A DNA stretch of 64,000 nucleotides from Paulinella micropora (GCA_019918135.1 WBZZ01006559.1:33225-97224), one strand, 5' to 3'. Shown: positions 30,262 through 41,022, counted from the first letter of the stretch. Numbers and translations are program-made. Notes: a model not told the origin generated them from the sequence alone.

Positions 30262-31665
30262 CATCACTAACTTTTTGTAGTGATGATCACTACAAAAAGT
30301 TAGTGATACATCACTAAAAAAACGTAGTGATCATCACTACAATAAGGAAAATTTTGAGGTAGTGATCATCACTACTCCTCCATTGTCCTTAATTCAACAA
30401 ATGTAGTGATATTACTACGGCATCCCCTAGATTCTCCCTCATCACTAAACGACGTAGTGATGATCACTACCTCAAAATGGAAGTGTTTCCGGATGTAACG
30501 GTCGACTGCTGTGCAAAGCGTAGTGATTTTAGTGATGATCACTTATTAAGTGATGATTACTAAAAAGTTAGTGCCCATCACTACATATTTAGTGACCGTC
30601 ACTAGCAAGCACTGCTAGAACTCGATTTTTGAAAAAATAAAAAAAAAATAGTGATGGTCACTAAAAGTAAGTAGTGATGATCACTACAATTTTTGAATTA
30701 TGCATCAGTGAAAAGCTAGTGATGATCACTAAAAAAGTAGTGACCATCACTAGCAACAGTTTTTGAATGTATCTTTGCCGGTGTCTCTAGTGATCGTCAC
30801 TACAAAAGTAGTGCCCATCACTTATGAATTGAGTGCTCGTCACTTAACGGTAAAATTTTTTATAAATCGACGAAACGTAGTGCCGATCACTACAAAAGAT
30901 AGTGCTGATCACTTAAAAAATTAGTTCAAACAAAAAAGTTTGTAGTGATGATCACTACATTTTCGTAGTGCCCATCACTAACAAAAGGTAGTGATGGTCA
31001 CTACACCACCGTAGTGCTCATCACTACATCCTGTTAGTGATGATCACTACAAATGTAGTGCTCATCACTACTAGTGTAGTGCTGATCACTACAAACTGTT
31101 AGTGATGATCACTATACAAATGTAGTGCTCATCACTACCTATTGCATAGTGATCATCACTAACAGTATGTAGTGATGATCACTACAAATGTAGTGCTCAT
31201 CACTACCATACTGTTAGTGACGATCACTATACAAATGTAGTGCTCATCACTAACTGTTGCATAGTGCTCATCACTAACAGTATGTAGTGATGAGCACTAC
31301 AAATGTAGTGCTCATCACTACCTGTTGCATAGTGATCATCACTAACAGTATGTAGTGATGAGCACTACACCAGTAGTGATGAGCACTACACAATGTAGTG
31401 CTCATGACTAACTGTTGTTAGTGATGATCACTAAATATGTAGTGCTTGTCACTACCTGTTGTTAGTGATGACCACTAAACACCTGTAGTGCCCGTCACTA
31501 CTCTTGGAAGTGATGAAAACTACAGTTATTTAGTGGTCATCACTATACTTGGCTGGTAACAGTGACTTCAGTAGTAGTGAGCCGTCGCCACAATAATTAG
31601 TTAAGTGACAGTCACTACAGTCATAGTACTCACCACTACATTATTAGTGATGATCACTACTACAT
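30262..31665. repeat. Array of short palindromes (TAGTGAT-n-ATCACTA)
   Basis: Several dozen units of about 15-17 bases, each a self-complementary motif of the type TAGTGATGATCACTA (7-base arms, 1-base centre), with variants such as TAGTGCTCATCACTA. Spacing is irregular and the spacers are unique, so this is neither a simple satellite nor a CRISPR. The longest member is a perfect 45-base palindrome at 30,263-30,307 (22-base arms around one base). No gene is seen inside. Purpose unknown. Confidence 0.9.
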
Positions 31666-31758
31666 TCTTACTGACTTCCTGATAGCAGAAATTAACGCAA
31701 AAAACCTAGTCATGTTTTACTTGACATACTTAGTGACAAAGAAAGTGCTACCAACCTG

Positions 31759-32345
31759 TCAACCTGCCCTGGCGATCATTTCTGCCCGCTTTGTACTTGG
31801 CTTACCGCTTCGTTTCGTTCCTGTTAGAACTGTTGGAACGTTTGTATCATTTTCTTTGTCATTTACTAGGTCAACGTAGACATGACTAGGTTTTTTACTT
31901 TCACTCTTCGGGGGCTTGACACGTTGTGTTGCGACCGTCTCCATTCTTTCCTTTGGATTACTAACTACACATGGTCTTGCCGTTGCAGATGCTGCCAGTA
32001 CAAAATCTTGGAGCTGTTGTTTGGTCATTTTTAAATATTTTGGCTTCGTGTGGGTGTCCCAGCCAGGCCAACTATAAACCACTTCTCCACTTAAGCCGTT
32101 GTCCTTGGCTTTTTGGTTAAAAGGCCAAACATCCTTCAATGTTTGCCCGTTCTGCATGGGCCACTTGCTGTGCTGGTATATCTGCACAATCACATGATCG
32201 TCACCGACAAACTCATCTTCGAAGCCGTAAACGCACAGTCCTGGATCCCCGTATTCGAACTCGCCGCCTGCTGCCAGTACCACGATATGCAGCTCCGGGT
32301 GGACTCCCCGTACAGACTGCAAGGTGTATTTCTGCACTAGCAGCA
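31759..32345 (-). CDS. Exon-like coding piece, unknown protein
   Basis: An open stretch of about 195 codons on the minus strand, without a clear initiator. A possible acceptor (GCTAGTGCAG) precedes KYTLQSVRGVHPELHIVVL. The protein has a beta-rich start, a FEDEFVGDDHVIVQIYQ segment, a TKPKYLKMTKQQLQDFVLA helix and a basic low-complexity tail rich in Lys/Ser/Pro (QRVKPPKSESKKPSH; TKRSGKPSTKR), which looks like a nuclear-targeting end. Family not recognised. The palindrome array lies immediately downstream. Confidence 0.45.
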
Positions 32346-32399
32346 CAGCAAGCATTTGGTAAAGCACATACAGGGTGATAAGATGTAGCACCTGTCACT

Positions 32400-32518
32400 A
32401 AATCTTTGTCTTCAATGCCCACTGTTCTAGTCGCTCTCTGAAAGCCTGCTCCGTCATTTCCAAATGCTCATCATACAATGCTCCCTCAATTTCTAGTTCC
32501 GTGAGATGTGAGTTTTCC
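32400..32518 (-). CDS. Short exon-like piece
   Basis: After a pyrimidine-rich TTTCCCGTTTAG acceptor-like site, the minus strand reads ENSHLTELEIEGALYDEHLE and on through a Glu-rich helix (MTEQAFRERLEQWALKTKI) to a stop. It is probably an exon or the end of a gene related to the neighbouring pieces. Low certainty. Confidence 0.3.
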
Positions 32519-32539
32519 TAAACGGGAAAATAACACAAA

Positions 32540-32540
<1 letters not shown>

Positions 32541-32573
<33 letters not shown>
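32541..32573. repeat. (AG)n microsatellite
   Basis: An uninterrupted run of AG dinucleotides, about 33 bases. Confidence 0.9.
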
Positions 32574-32577
<4 letters not shown>

Positions 32578-32604
32578 TCCTACTTATCTTGACATGCTAT
32601 GCAT

Positions 32605-32805
32605 TAAGTGATCATCACTAACTTCTAAGTGACCATCACTAATCTCTAAGTGACCATCACTATCCTCTAAGTGACCATCACTAACCTCTAAGTGACCATC
32701 ACTAACCTAAGTGACCATCACTAACTGCTCGTCATTACATGCTTAGTAACCATCACTTATCCGTTAGTGATGAACACTAATATTGTAGTGATCATCACTA
32801 GCATT
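32605..32805. repeat. Tandem CTAAGTGACCATCACTAAC repeats, block 1
   Basis: Units of 19-20 bases in near-tandem, each an imperfect palindrome (AGTGAC-C-ATCACT) clearly related to the array at 30,262-31,665. They lie between coding pieces, so probably within an intron or intergenic gap. A (TTA)n run follows at about 32,830-32,868. Confidence 0.85.
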
Positions 32806-32887
32806 CAGCCACAAATTTTATTGTTATCAGTATTATTATTATTATTATCATTATTATTATTATTATTACCTGATAACTGGCTATGCC

Positions 32888-33763
32888 TCAACCTTGCTTG
32901 GCAATGCGTTCCATGAGCAGAAACGCGTACACCTGTCCACTTCCCGCTGCTTTAACACCAGTTCTGTATGATTTCAGGAAAAACCCTTGCGAGAGCAAAG
33001 CTCCAAGAGTATCCCTGTGGTCGTGGGACATGCTGTTTGATTTACAGCTATCAGTAACCATGATATACTTTACCCGCTCGTCCTTGATTATTTTCAACAG
33101 GACTTTATGCTTATGGGCTGGTTTCCAACCTTTCCAGAACAAGAACACTGTTATGTTCTTGTTCCAGTTCAACGCACGTGGTATTAAACCAACGCGAGCG
33201 GCTTGAGCTTCTACACCCCATCGAATAACAGGCAACTCCTTCGACCACACAACGCGGTTGATAGATGGATTGTATGAACTTATTGAGCAGAAACAGCTCT
33301 TATCTAAACAAACCCCTATCAAGTTATCATGTGCGGCCCACAATACGCTGTATTTTTCATACCTGCTAAGGAATGCTATCTCAAAATGTCTGGTCTCTAT
33401 GCCAGCGACTGCAGCCCAATCATCGCTCAAGGCAAAAAGAAGCACATCTCCCGATGCACACCCAGACACGTCTTTTTTTTCATCCCTGGGGATCCCTGCG
33501 AAACATGTCGCAAGGGATTGACTAGTCAAGGTCCCACCGATCCCATCACCTACACTACCAAGGTCCCTAATAGGTAAAGGTCCCCTCAACTGTTGCGTTA
33601 GTCGCACCCGCCAGGCAGGAGCGGGCGGAAGAAACCGAGGATTAGAATTCCCACAATCCTCATGAACGCATACAGTGACACAAAACCTATTCATGTTGCT
33701 ACAGCTGGTACAAACCCAAGGTGGCATTTCCGATTCCACTTCCAACGCCGAGGTACCACCAAC
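32888..33763 (-). CDS. Exon-like coding piece with zinc-finger-like start, unknown
   Basis: About 290 codons open on the minus strand after an acceptor-like TTTGGCAG. The start PPWVCTSCSNMNRFC ... CVHEDC resembles a RanBP2-type or similar Cys4 finger (W-x-C-x2-C ... C-x4-C). The rest is a mixed alpha/beta domain with ALSDDWAAVAGIE, ITVFLFWKGWKPAHKHKVLL and a YIMVTDSCKSNSMSHDHR segment that I cannot assign. It ends in a stop at 32,888, and a donor-like CAG/GTAATA follows 14 bases later. It is probably the last coding exon of a gene reaching further right. Related repeat blocks flank it on both sides. Confidence 0.45.
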   Translation of the reverse strand, partial: VGGTSALEVESEMPPWVCTSCSNMNRFCVTVCVHEDCGNSNPRFLPPAPAWRVRLTQQLRGPLPIRDLGSVGDGIGGTLTSQSLATCFAGIPRDEKKDVSGCASGDVLLFALSDDWAAVAGIETRHFEIAFLSRYEKYSVLWAAHDNLIGVCLDKSCFCSISSYNPSINRVVWSKELPVIRWGVEAQAARVGLIPRALNWNKNITVFLFWKGWKPAHKHKVLLKIIKDERVKYIMVTDSCKSNSMSHDHRDTLGALLSQGFFLKSYRTGVKAAGSGQVYAFLLMERIAKQG

Positions 33764-33819
33764 CTGCCAAACATATCATTACTATTATTATTACTATTCC
33801 TCTTGACATGTTATGCATT

Positions 33820-33962
33820 AACCTCTAAGTGACCATCACTTACCTCTAAGTGACCATCACTAACTTCAAAGTGACCATCACTAACTTCAAAGTGACCATC
33901 ACTAACTTCATAGTGACCATCACTAGCTTCATAGTGACCATCACTAACCTCTAAGTGACCGC
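33820..33962. repeat. CTAAGTGACCATCACTAAC repeats, block 2
   Basis: Seven near-tandem units of the same 19-20 base imperfect palindrome. Confidence 0.85.
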
Positions 33963-34109
33963 ACGCGCATCTGAATTAATATGACATTGTTCATGGCAGC
34001 GGCGTCAAGGCTAAGCAAAAAGAAGGCAACATTATGCCTTCTCCTTGCATAGCCACCAGAAACTAGTGAGAATTCCGAGAAGACACTATATTATTATTAT
34101 TATTATTAA

Positions 34110-34144
<35 letters not shown>

Positions 34145-34316
34145 GGGAGTACATAGGCCATCGGTCCTTTCCATGGGCTGATTGGTATAAAGCTCCTAGA
34201 GTAATGTTCTATGCCGTCACTTCCTTTATTCCACCGATTGGTGTGGAGACTTTCCTTATGGAATGGAGGACTGGATGCACATGGCCTTTTGGCTCAGCAA
34301 TTGGCAGGAGATACAC

Positions 34317-34350
<34 letters not shown>

Positions 34351-34351
34351 G

Positions 34352-34617
34352 TGGACACCGTGATAGCCCAGTGGTCAAGTTCTACCATCTGGGCCCTGTC
34401 GCCAGTTCGATTCCCGTCGGTGCCACCAGTATTTTCATTGAACATACCGCTCCGTCTGGACCAGTATTTTCATTGAACATACCGGTCCGTCTGGAAGTGT
34501 TGGAACTGCCTTTGCGGGGGTGTCATTAGAGCTTATCGTCAATTCTTCGTACTCCCCTCACGGGTGAGACGATGGAGGCGCATGTGCAGAAATGCATCAG
34601 CCATTGACAGAGAAGCA
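34352..34617 (+). mobile_element. tRNA-derived SINE, copy 1
   Basis: It has a pol III A box (TAGCCCAGTGG, 34,363-34,373) and B box (AGTTCGATTCC, 34,404-34,414) at tRNA-like spacing, then a GGTGCCACCA end reminiscent of an acceptor stem plus CCA. The body contains a 40-base tandem duplication (CCAGTATTTTCATTGAACAT type) and a GAGACGATGGAGGCGC region, and the tail is (TTA)n. The tRNA cloverleaf is degenerate, so it is not a functional tRNA. Confidence 0.75.
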
Positions 34618-34618
34618 A

Positions 34619-34666
<48 letters not shown>

Positions 34667-34774
34667 CTTGCGGGGGTGTCATTAGAGCTTATCGTCAATT
34701 CTTCGTACTCCCCTCACGGGTGAGACGATGGAGGCGCATGTGCAGAAATGCATCAGCCATTGACAGAGAGGCAC

Positions 34775-34775
<1 letters not shown>
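34667..34775 (+). mobile_element. SINE copy, 5'-truncated
   Basis: Begins at TTGCGGGGGTGTCATTAGAG inside the body of the element and ends in (TTA)n. 5' truncation is the mark of target-primed reverse transcription. Confidence 0.75.
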
Positions 34776-34812
<37 letters not shown>

Positions 34813-34813
<1 letters not shown>

Positions 34814-35079
34814 GGACACCGTGATAGCCCAGTGGTCAAGTTCTACCATCTGGGCCCTGTCGCCAGTTCGATTCCCGTCGGTGCCACCAGTATTTTCATT
34901 GAACATACCGGTCCGTCTAGACCAGTATTTTCATTCAACATACCGGTCCATCTGGAAGTGTTGGAACTGCCCTTGCGGGGGTGTCATTAGAGCCTATCGT
35001 CAATTCTTCGTACTCCCCTCACGGGTGAGACGATGGAGGCGCATGTGCAGAAATGCATCAGCCATTGACAGAGAAACAC

Positions 35080-35080
<1 letters not shown>
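34813..35080 (+). mobile_element. tRNA-derived SINE, copy 2
   Basis: Full-length, with A and B boxes as in copy 1. It differs from copy 1 at a few positions and is followed by about 70 bases of (TTA)n. Confidence 0.75.
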
Positions 35081-35155
<75 letters not shown>

Positions 35156-35555
35156 CCCAATGGCCTCAAGGCGTTAAACTGTGACGCCAACTCATAACCC
35201 TTTGGTGGTAGATGCTGGGGAGGAGGGTCGTTGCGCGCGTAAAAGATCTTAAACTCCGCATATGCTGGTTGATAGCCCAGGACCCAGCACCAGATTGTTA
35301 TGGGTGGGGTTTCGAGGCAGCTCTAGCAACCGCGCTTGGTGTATGCACTTGCACATTCGGTGACGTCTTGCAAGAGGTTGCTGGGACTGCGGAATAACCT
35401 CGGCTTAGTGCAGTCTTGCCCTCAGGAGCTCCATCGGTGGCCCCGATCATCAGGCGAGAGACTGACACGGGGGGGTGGAGGACCTCGAACAAGGGTATTG
35501 GAGGCTTATGTCCGTTGAGGATATGCCATTAGCTGCATCAGTACGCCTCAGATAT

Positions 35556-35630
<75 letters not shown>

Positions 35631-35798
35631 GTACATAGGCCATCGGTCCTTTCCATGGGCTGATTGGTATAAAGCTCCTAGAGTAATGTTCTATGCCGTC
35701 ACTTCCTTTATTCCACCGATTGGTGTGGAGACTTTCCTTATGGAATGGAGGACTGGATGCACATGGCCTTTTGGCTCAGCAATTGGCAGGAGATACAC

Positions 35799-35900
<102 letters not shown>

Positions 35901-36167
35901 GGACACCGTGATAGCCCAGTGGTCAAGTTCTACCATCTGGGCCCTTTGCCAGTTCGATTCCCGTCGGTGCCACCAGTATTTTCATTGAACATACCGGTCT
36001 ATTTCTGGACCAGTATTTTCATTGAACATACCGGCCCGTCTGGAAGTGTTGGAACTGCCCTTGCGGGGGTGTCATTAGAGCTTATCGTCAATTCTTCGTA
36101 CTCCCCTCACGGGTGAGACGATGGAGGCGCATGTGCAGAAATGCATCAGCCATTGACAGAGAAGCAC

Positions 36168-36168
<1 letters not shown>
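35901..36168 (+). mobile_element. tRNA-derived SINE, copy 3
   Basis: Full-length with small differences around the B box region (GCCCTTTGCCAGTTCG). Preceded by about 100 bases of (TTA)n, the longest run in the window. Confidence 0.75.
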
Positions 36169-36204
<36 letters not shown>

Positions 36205-36239
36205 TATTACTATTATTATTAATTACTGTTCCTCTTGAC

Positions 36240-36425
36240 ATACTATGCATTAAGTGATCATCACTAACATCTAAGTGACCATCACTAACCTCTAAGTGAC
36301 CATCACTAGCCTCTAAGTGACCATCACTAGCCTCTAAGTGACCATCACTAACTGCTAAGTGACCATCACTACATACTATGTGGCTTTCACTATCCATTTA
36401 GTAATCAACACTGCCAAGTAAGTGA
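36240..36425. repeat. CTAAGTGACCATCACTAAC repeats, block 3
   Basis: About eight units of the same imperfect palindrome, directly before the next coding piece. Confidence 0.85.
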
Positions 36426-36433
36426 CCAGGGAC

Positions 36434-37030
36434 TCACAGGAACGGATTCAGTGTTCCCCACTGTAAGCGATCGAGCTTATATCCATAACCCTCCAGAAAC
36501 CACTCGCGATAAGAACGACTGTAAAAAACTGTAAGCGGTTGTCCACAAAAAATATCATGTAACGATTGAACGTACACTTTATACGTCGATTTTGATTTCC
36601 CAACGACGACAAATTCGCAATTTGGAAGATCCCTGTGTTGAACTAAGAAACCTCCACCCTTTGTCAATGCCTTATGTCCCGCTTCCAGATTTTTTTGGCA
36701 CTGACTAACTATTTCATCACGCATATGTTGCGGTACAACAAGCGAAACTCCACCCTCCTCGATAGCAAGGACATAGCTATACCCAAGTACTTGTTTCGGG
36801 GAACTAGTCCAGACACCATCGTACTTGAGCAACAATGTCTTCGCGTGACATAACAGAGATCCAAACCATTTGGGATGTTTAGGAACAACTGCAACTCCCA
36901 ATCCGGAGGCGCCGGGAATACGAACAAGAGAGAAGAATCCACAGTCCAGCAAGCTTGGCTTGCGTGCACGCGAACTAATATTCTCGCGAGTAGGGTCAGA
37001 ATGTTCCTTTACCCAACGCGCACTTACCAC
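36434..37030 (-). CDS. Exon-like coding piece, unknown protein
   Basis: An open stretch of 198 codons. It ends near a good donor-like site (CCT/GTGAGT) and has no clear ATG, so it is likely an internal exon. It encodes a mixed alpha/beta sequence with SLVRIPGASGLGVAVVPKHPKW, a hydrophobic SYVLAIEEGGVSLVVPQHMR and a C-terminal FYSRSYREWFLEGYGYKLDR. I do not recognise the family. The same palindromic repeats bound it on the left as bound the pieces at 32,888 and 31,759, so the three may belong to one gene with repeat-filled introns. Confidence 0.4.
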   Translation of the reverse strand: MVSARWVKEHSDPTRENISSRARKPSLLDCGFFSLVRIPGASGLGVAVVPKHPKWFGSLLCHAKTLLLKYDGVWTSSPKQVLGYSYVLAIEEGGVSLVVPQHMRDEIVSQCQKNLEAGHKALTKGGGFLVQHRDLPNCEFVVVGKSKSTYKVYVQSLHDIFCGQPLTVFYSRSYREWFLEGYGYKLDRLQWGTLNPFL

Positions 37031-37133
37031 CAGCTAACATACAACCAATAGTGACTCGCTACGATTATTCTTACTACTAACGGTGGGTGGGCGGTGGGGG
37101 TGATGGGTGGGTGGGTGGGGGGGGGGGGACCAG

Positions 37134-37260
37134 GTCACGCTTGAACTCGATAATTGCTGCAGCGTCCTTTTTCTGCTTCCCTTTCCCAGTTCCCTTTCCC
37201 GCTCCCTTTGCTTTCGATTTCTCCTTTCCCTTGTTCTTGCCACCTACATGACACATGTAC
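37134..37260 (-). CDS. Lys/Gly-rich short coding piece
   Basis: The minus strand reads GGKNKGKEKSKAKGAGKG... then DAAAIIEFKRDLVP before a C-rich low-complexity stretch (37,100-37,130). A basic nuclear-type linker exon is possible. Low certainty. Confidence 0.25.
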
Positions 37261-37284
37261 ATTGCGCACATTACACTACACTAT

Positions 37285-37777
37285 CTATGAGCGCTTGCTG
37301 CCGGCAATACAGATCTTGTGCATGCAGACATTGCTCCTCGGGTCTTGAACGCGTGAGGGCAACACACCCAGCTTGCGCTCTAGAAAGTCGCAAACCGATC
37401 GCCCGCGTGCCGCTCGGTTGTCCGTGCGCGAGCGCTCTGAAAAGTCACACACCGCCTCGCCCCGAGCTGGGGTGATTTCCTGAACGCCGTCAGCCAGTAC
37501 GGCAGTGCGCTCATTGTCGCACTGTCGCTCCAGCTCTTCTTCGGCCAACTGCATTTGGAGGCATTCCTCTTCCTGGGCTAACCGCGTCCGGTGGCGTTCT
37601 TCTTCCTGGGCCAACCGCAATTTCAGCCGTTCCTCTGCCGCGCTGGCCTCTGACACGCAATACGTGCACGGCGCGTTATTGGCGCGGAGCTTGACGTCGG
37701 TCAGCCAATAGCCGCTCTCCGATTTCCAGTGGAGCTTGCGCACGTCTACTTCTAGCTGAACTGGCCCGACAGACTCC
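37285..37777 (-). CDS. Coiled-coil protein piece, unknown
   Basis: An acceptor-like TTCTTCACAG precedes the start. The product has a beta-rich segment (SVGPVQLEVDVRKLHW), then CTYC and a long Ala/Glu/Leu/Arg coiled coil with repeats RLAQEEERHRT/RLAQEEECLQM, and an acidic-to-basic tail. Upstream on the same strand (37,829-38,276) lies another coding-like stretch (GSEVTDSARHDVGLGDSLVF). I could not find a splice pair with matching phase between them, so their linkage is open. Confidence 0.4.
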
Positions 37778-38279
37778 CTGTGAAGAAATAGTGAAAATGG
37801 AAAACTCCGCAGGCCCACGGGAGGTTTTTTATTGGCAACGGACTAGAGTCTTCACCGTCTCCCAGCTGGACCATTCTCGGCCACCCAGCAAACCGTAGAA
37901 CACGAGGCTGTCACCCAGTCCCACGTCGTGGCGGGCGGAGTCTGTGACCTCGCTGCCTTTCGGAACGCGCACAGAAGCGCGACAGCAAGGGTGCGTCGCG
38001 ACTGTCGCGCGCGTCAGCCCGTGTGGGCTTTTGTGAGCCCAGCACAAAGCCAATGACGACGTTTAGCACGGCCGTGCACAACGCCTGGTCTGCGGCCAAC
38101 CTCGAATTCGTTTCTCTTGGAATGATTGACAGACGGTCCCGCCTCGCGCGCTTCCTCTTGGCGTTTGTCCTGGCCACAGACAGTTCGCCCTGGTGGCCGA
38201 CGTTGGCGCTCTTGTGTCGTCGCTGACATTTGGTCTGGCTGCTATCATTTTTTTTCTTTGCAGCAGCCTTGGACACGGG

Positions 38280-38810
38280 CGAGAGAGTGTGACAGTGCCT
38301 GCCAGTGAACGTAGGAGGGAGCGGGGATGGGAGGGGGATAAAGAAGATGGAACAGAAAGGAACGGGAGAAATCGGTGGGGGGGGGGGCCGGTGCGGGGGA
38401 ACGACGAAAGGAAGAGAGGGGAGGAGGGGGGGGGGGGGGCCAACACCCTCCCGCCCCTGAGCTTCCCGCCCGCCAACTAAGAGCAGTGGCGAGCGGGTGT
38501 CGAGGCCGAGCTAGACCCCGAGTTCGAGGCAGTGTGCGCTGGCTTGCCCGTAGATAACCGTCGCTGGCTATCGGACAAGGAAGCAGAATCGATGCCCGTC
38601 CTAACCTATATACCCAGGCCCGACAAACAACCCCAATCGACCCCGCGGAAAAGCAGACAGTGCCTACGTGTCTTGGGGAAAAAAACAAAGTCGTCTGATG
38701 TTTAAATTAAAATTAGAACCGGTGAATTTTTTACATACAATGCGACGAAGTTGTACTTTTTAACAAAAAAAAACCGGGGTCCAAAAAAACTCAAAAAAAC
38801 TATAAGACAC
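38280..38810. other. Intergenic stretch with G runs
   Basis: No supported gene. It contains G runs at about 38,379 and 38,428 and purine-rich sequence. Poly(A)-like strings occur near 38,765-38,800. Confidence 0.5.
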
Positions 38811-38814
38811 AACA

Positions 38815-39411
38815 TTAGCCCCGCCAGCCGTTGATGCCGTCCCACAGCAGGTCAATGTCGCGCAAGTACCGCCGGGGCATCCAACACATTACCTCATCCC
38901 TCATATAATCTACATCTCCCTTCATAGCCAACAACCTGCCCGCATATTTGAACTTGGCGCTCGCTTTCTCCCACACGGCTTGCGCCACCGGGACAGGGCC
39001 CTCCAAGGGCAGGTCCGCGCACACCGGGTCCAGCTTCAACATGTCGATGACGGCTTCGTGCAGGAACGCCCTGGCCTTGATGGTCGGGTTCACAGTCCCC
39101 TCGAAGATACGCCGCAGCGTCAGGTAGTTGTGGGTCACTCGCTGATCCACGGCCTCCTTCAAGGCAAAGTTTCGTACGGCATAACACCTGGTCTTGTGCT
39201 CTGCCCTCCAGTGCTGGAGCTGGCACTTGCGGTCACAGTACAAGTGCAGCCTGCAGCGCCGGCACGCCTTGAGGGGTTGGGCGGCCGAGTCGGGGCGCTG
39301 GCACGTCGCGCACGCCAGGACGTTGAGCACGGGGTCCGGCTCGACAACAATTGTACGGGGCGGCGCTTGGGTAGACGCGCCGTCTGCTGCTGCCTCGGTC
39401 TTGCCCTCCAT
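38815..39411 (-). CDS. MYND zinc-finger protein
   Basis: A 198-residue protein from the ATG of MEGKTEAAADG. The MYND finger occupies residues 33-75: CATCQRPDSAAQPLKACRRC, YCDRKCQ, HWRAEHKTRC, with all seven cysteines and the histidine of the Cys-Cys/Cys-Cys/Cys-Cys/His-Cys pattern. A helical C-terminal domain follows (FEGTVNPTIKARAFLHEAVI; MPRRYLRDIDLLWDGI). MYND fingers bind short proline-containing peptides and usually act in transcription or protein-lysine methylation complexes; no SET domain is present here. It is divergent from a second MYND gene on the right, suggesting a local family. Confidence 0.8.
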   Translation of the reverse strand: MEGKTEAAADGASTQAPPRTIVVEPDPVLNVLACATCQRPDSAAQPLKACRRCRLHLYCDRKCQLQHWRAEHKTRCYAVRNFALKEAVDQRVTHNYLTLRRIFEGTVNPTIKARAFLHEAVIDMLKLDPVCADLPLEGPVPVAQAVWEKASAKFKYAGRLLAMKGDVDYMRDEVMCWMPRRYLRDIDLLWDGINGWRG

Positions 39412-39872
39412 TTTTTGGCCAAAAGTACACAAAGACTTGCAATTCTACAAATGCGGACTTGCCCTCCCCCCCCCTCCTCCACTTCCCAACAAAAAACCAA
39501 AAAATAAACACAGCGGGGGCCGCCTCAACCGCCGGTCGGGGGGGTGTGTGTTTTCCCCCGGGAATTCGGGGGCAGATGGCGGGAGGAGGGAGGGGGTAGG
39601 TGCTTGTGTGTCAGAAAAACCGCGCGGGGAAAACATCCATATTCCTCCCTCTGCCCCCTTGCGGGGGGGGGGGGGGGGGGGGGTTTGGTTTGCGGCCCCC
39701 CCCCCCTCTCCTCTTCTTCACTCGAGCGCATACCCCCCCCCCCCTTCATCTCCGGGAACGGCGCGGCCCCCCCCCCCCGGTCCTCCATTTCTCGCCCCTT
39801 CTCTCGTTTCTGGGACGGACCGGCGGGGGGGAGAGGCTGTGCACAGAAAAAGAAAAGTGTGCTTCTGCAGTC

Positions 39873-41022
39873 ATGCCGAGCGACACCGTGCTGTCATTCT
39901 ATAGTTGTGCCAATGCGGCTTGCGGGGGCATGCTGCGAAAGCAGAAATCGACCGGCCAGAAACTTGCAGCCAAATATCGCGCCTGTGCCCAGTGCCGCGT
40001 GGCTTATTATTGCAGTGTGGCCTGCCAAGAAGCCGATTGGAAAGCTCGGCACAAAGTGTCGTGCCTGGCCGGGGCCAAGAACAATGCACAGCACGCGCGG
40101 GCCTTGGCCTTTCTACAGCAAGTCCGGACTAGCCAGGACCTGCGCAATTCACTGCTCGCAGCCGCGGACAAGGCACAGCGTGACAGGAAAATATGTGACG
40201 TGTTTCTGCTAGCGACGGCGCGCCCGAGTTGTCCGGGAATCTCTATCTCCGCGCTGTCCCGCGCGGATCTGGCACAGCCCAAATTGCAACATCTGCGGGC
40301 CGAGGTCAAGAATATACCGCCAGAGGTCGGCGTGTGTGTCGTGGTCGAGGCACTGCTCGAGCGCCTGCCCGAGAGAGGTGGACTTTGGAAAAAGAGCATC
40401 ACACCCACCGTTATTGGCAGAGCTGGAGCCGGGGGGCGAGTCGGTGGAGGCGATCCCCCCCCGCAAATCCCCTGCCCCCAAAGGACAGGGCGGTCGCCAC
40501 CCCCGCGCCCACTCTCTAGCCACTACAAGCCGCACCTTGGACTGTGCCTGCTGCTCCCGCGAGGATTCCGCGGCCGCGCCCTTGCTGGCCTGTTCCCGCT
40601 GTCGCCTCGTCATGTATTGCAACGCCGCCTGCCAACGTACCCACTGGCAAACGTTGCACAAAGCGCATTGCCGTCGGAAGATACAACCAGCGATGGCAGC
40701 GGTCTTGGCCATGGATTTACCGCAAAGGCATCTCGCGCTCAAGCGGGCGGGGGCGTCGACAGTCTTACTGAAAGGCCGCTTGCTCCTCCTAGAGGCAGTG
40801 CTCGACTTGGTGCGGTTGAATCCCGCCACGGCCACACTGCCGCCACAGCCTGCCCCGAGAGAACGCCTGTTCTTTCAGCTCTGCGCAGATAAAGCCCGTG
40901 CGGCGGCTGAACGCTTGGCGCGGGGGCAAGCACCCGACTGCTTGCAGGCCGAACTGCAGAGCTGCGTGCCCCCCTTTCTGCAACCGCAGATCCTGTCTTT
41001 CTGGGCGCGTCGTCAGGACTAA
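39873..41022 (+). CDS. Double MYND zinc-finger protein (two frames, likely 43-base intron)
   Basis: The first frame starts at ATG 39,873 and holds a MYND finger (CANAACGG ... YRACAQCRVAYYCSVACQ, WKARHKVSC). The second frame, ending at 41,022, holds another (CACCSREDSAAAPLLACSRC, MYCNAACQRTHW, LHKAHC) and a helical end resembling the neighbour's (LLLEAVLDLVRLNP against FLHEAVIDMLKLDP). A GT-AG stretch at 40,378-40,420 is 43 bases long, and its removal phase is exactly the one that connects the two frames. A frameshift is the alternative. AATAAA at 41,080 fits the 3' end. It is probably related by duplication to 38,815-39,411. Confidence 0.7.
40378..40420 (+). other. Candidate 43-base GT-AG intron
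   Basis: Donor GTGGAC, pyrimidine/AT-rich end TTATTGGCAG. The phase links the two MYND frames. Very short for an intron but within the range known in some protists. Confidence 0.45.

Noticed and set aside
30262-31665. CRISPR array
   Set aside because: Units are short palindromes with variable sequence and irregular spacing; there are no uniform repeats or spacers, no cas genes, and the setting is eukaryotic.
34352-34425. Functional tRNA gene
   Set aside because: A and B boxes are present but T-stem pairing is poor and the sequence is embedded in a repeated element with a TTA tail; it is a SINE head.
37778-37855. 78-base GT-AG intron joining the coding pieces at 37.3-38.3 kb
   Set aside because: Donor and acceptor look good but the reading phases on either side do not match, so I do not call it.
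39194-39904. GC-rich overlapping ORFs upstream of the double-MYND gene
   Set aside because: They are antisense to the MYND gene at 38,815-39,411 or run through G/C homopolymers, with no coding character.
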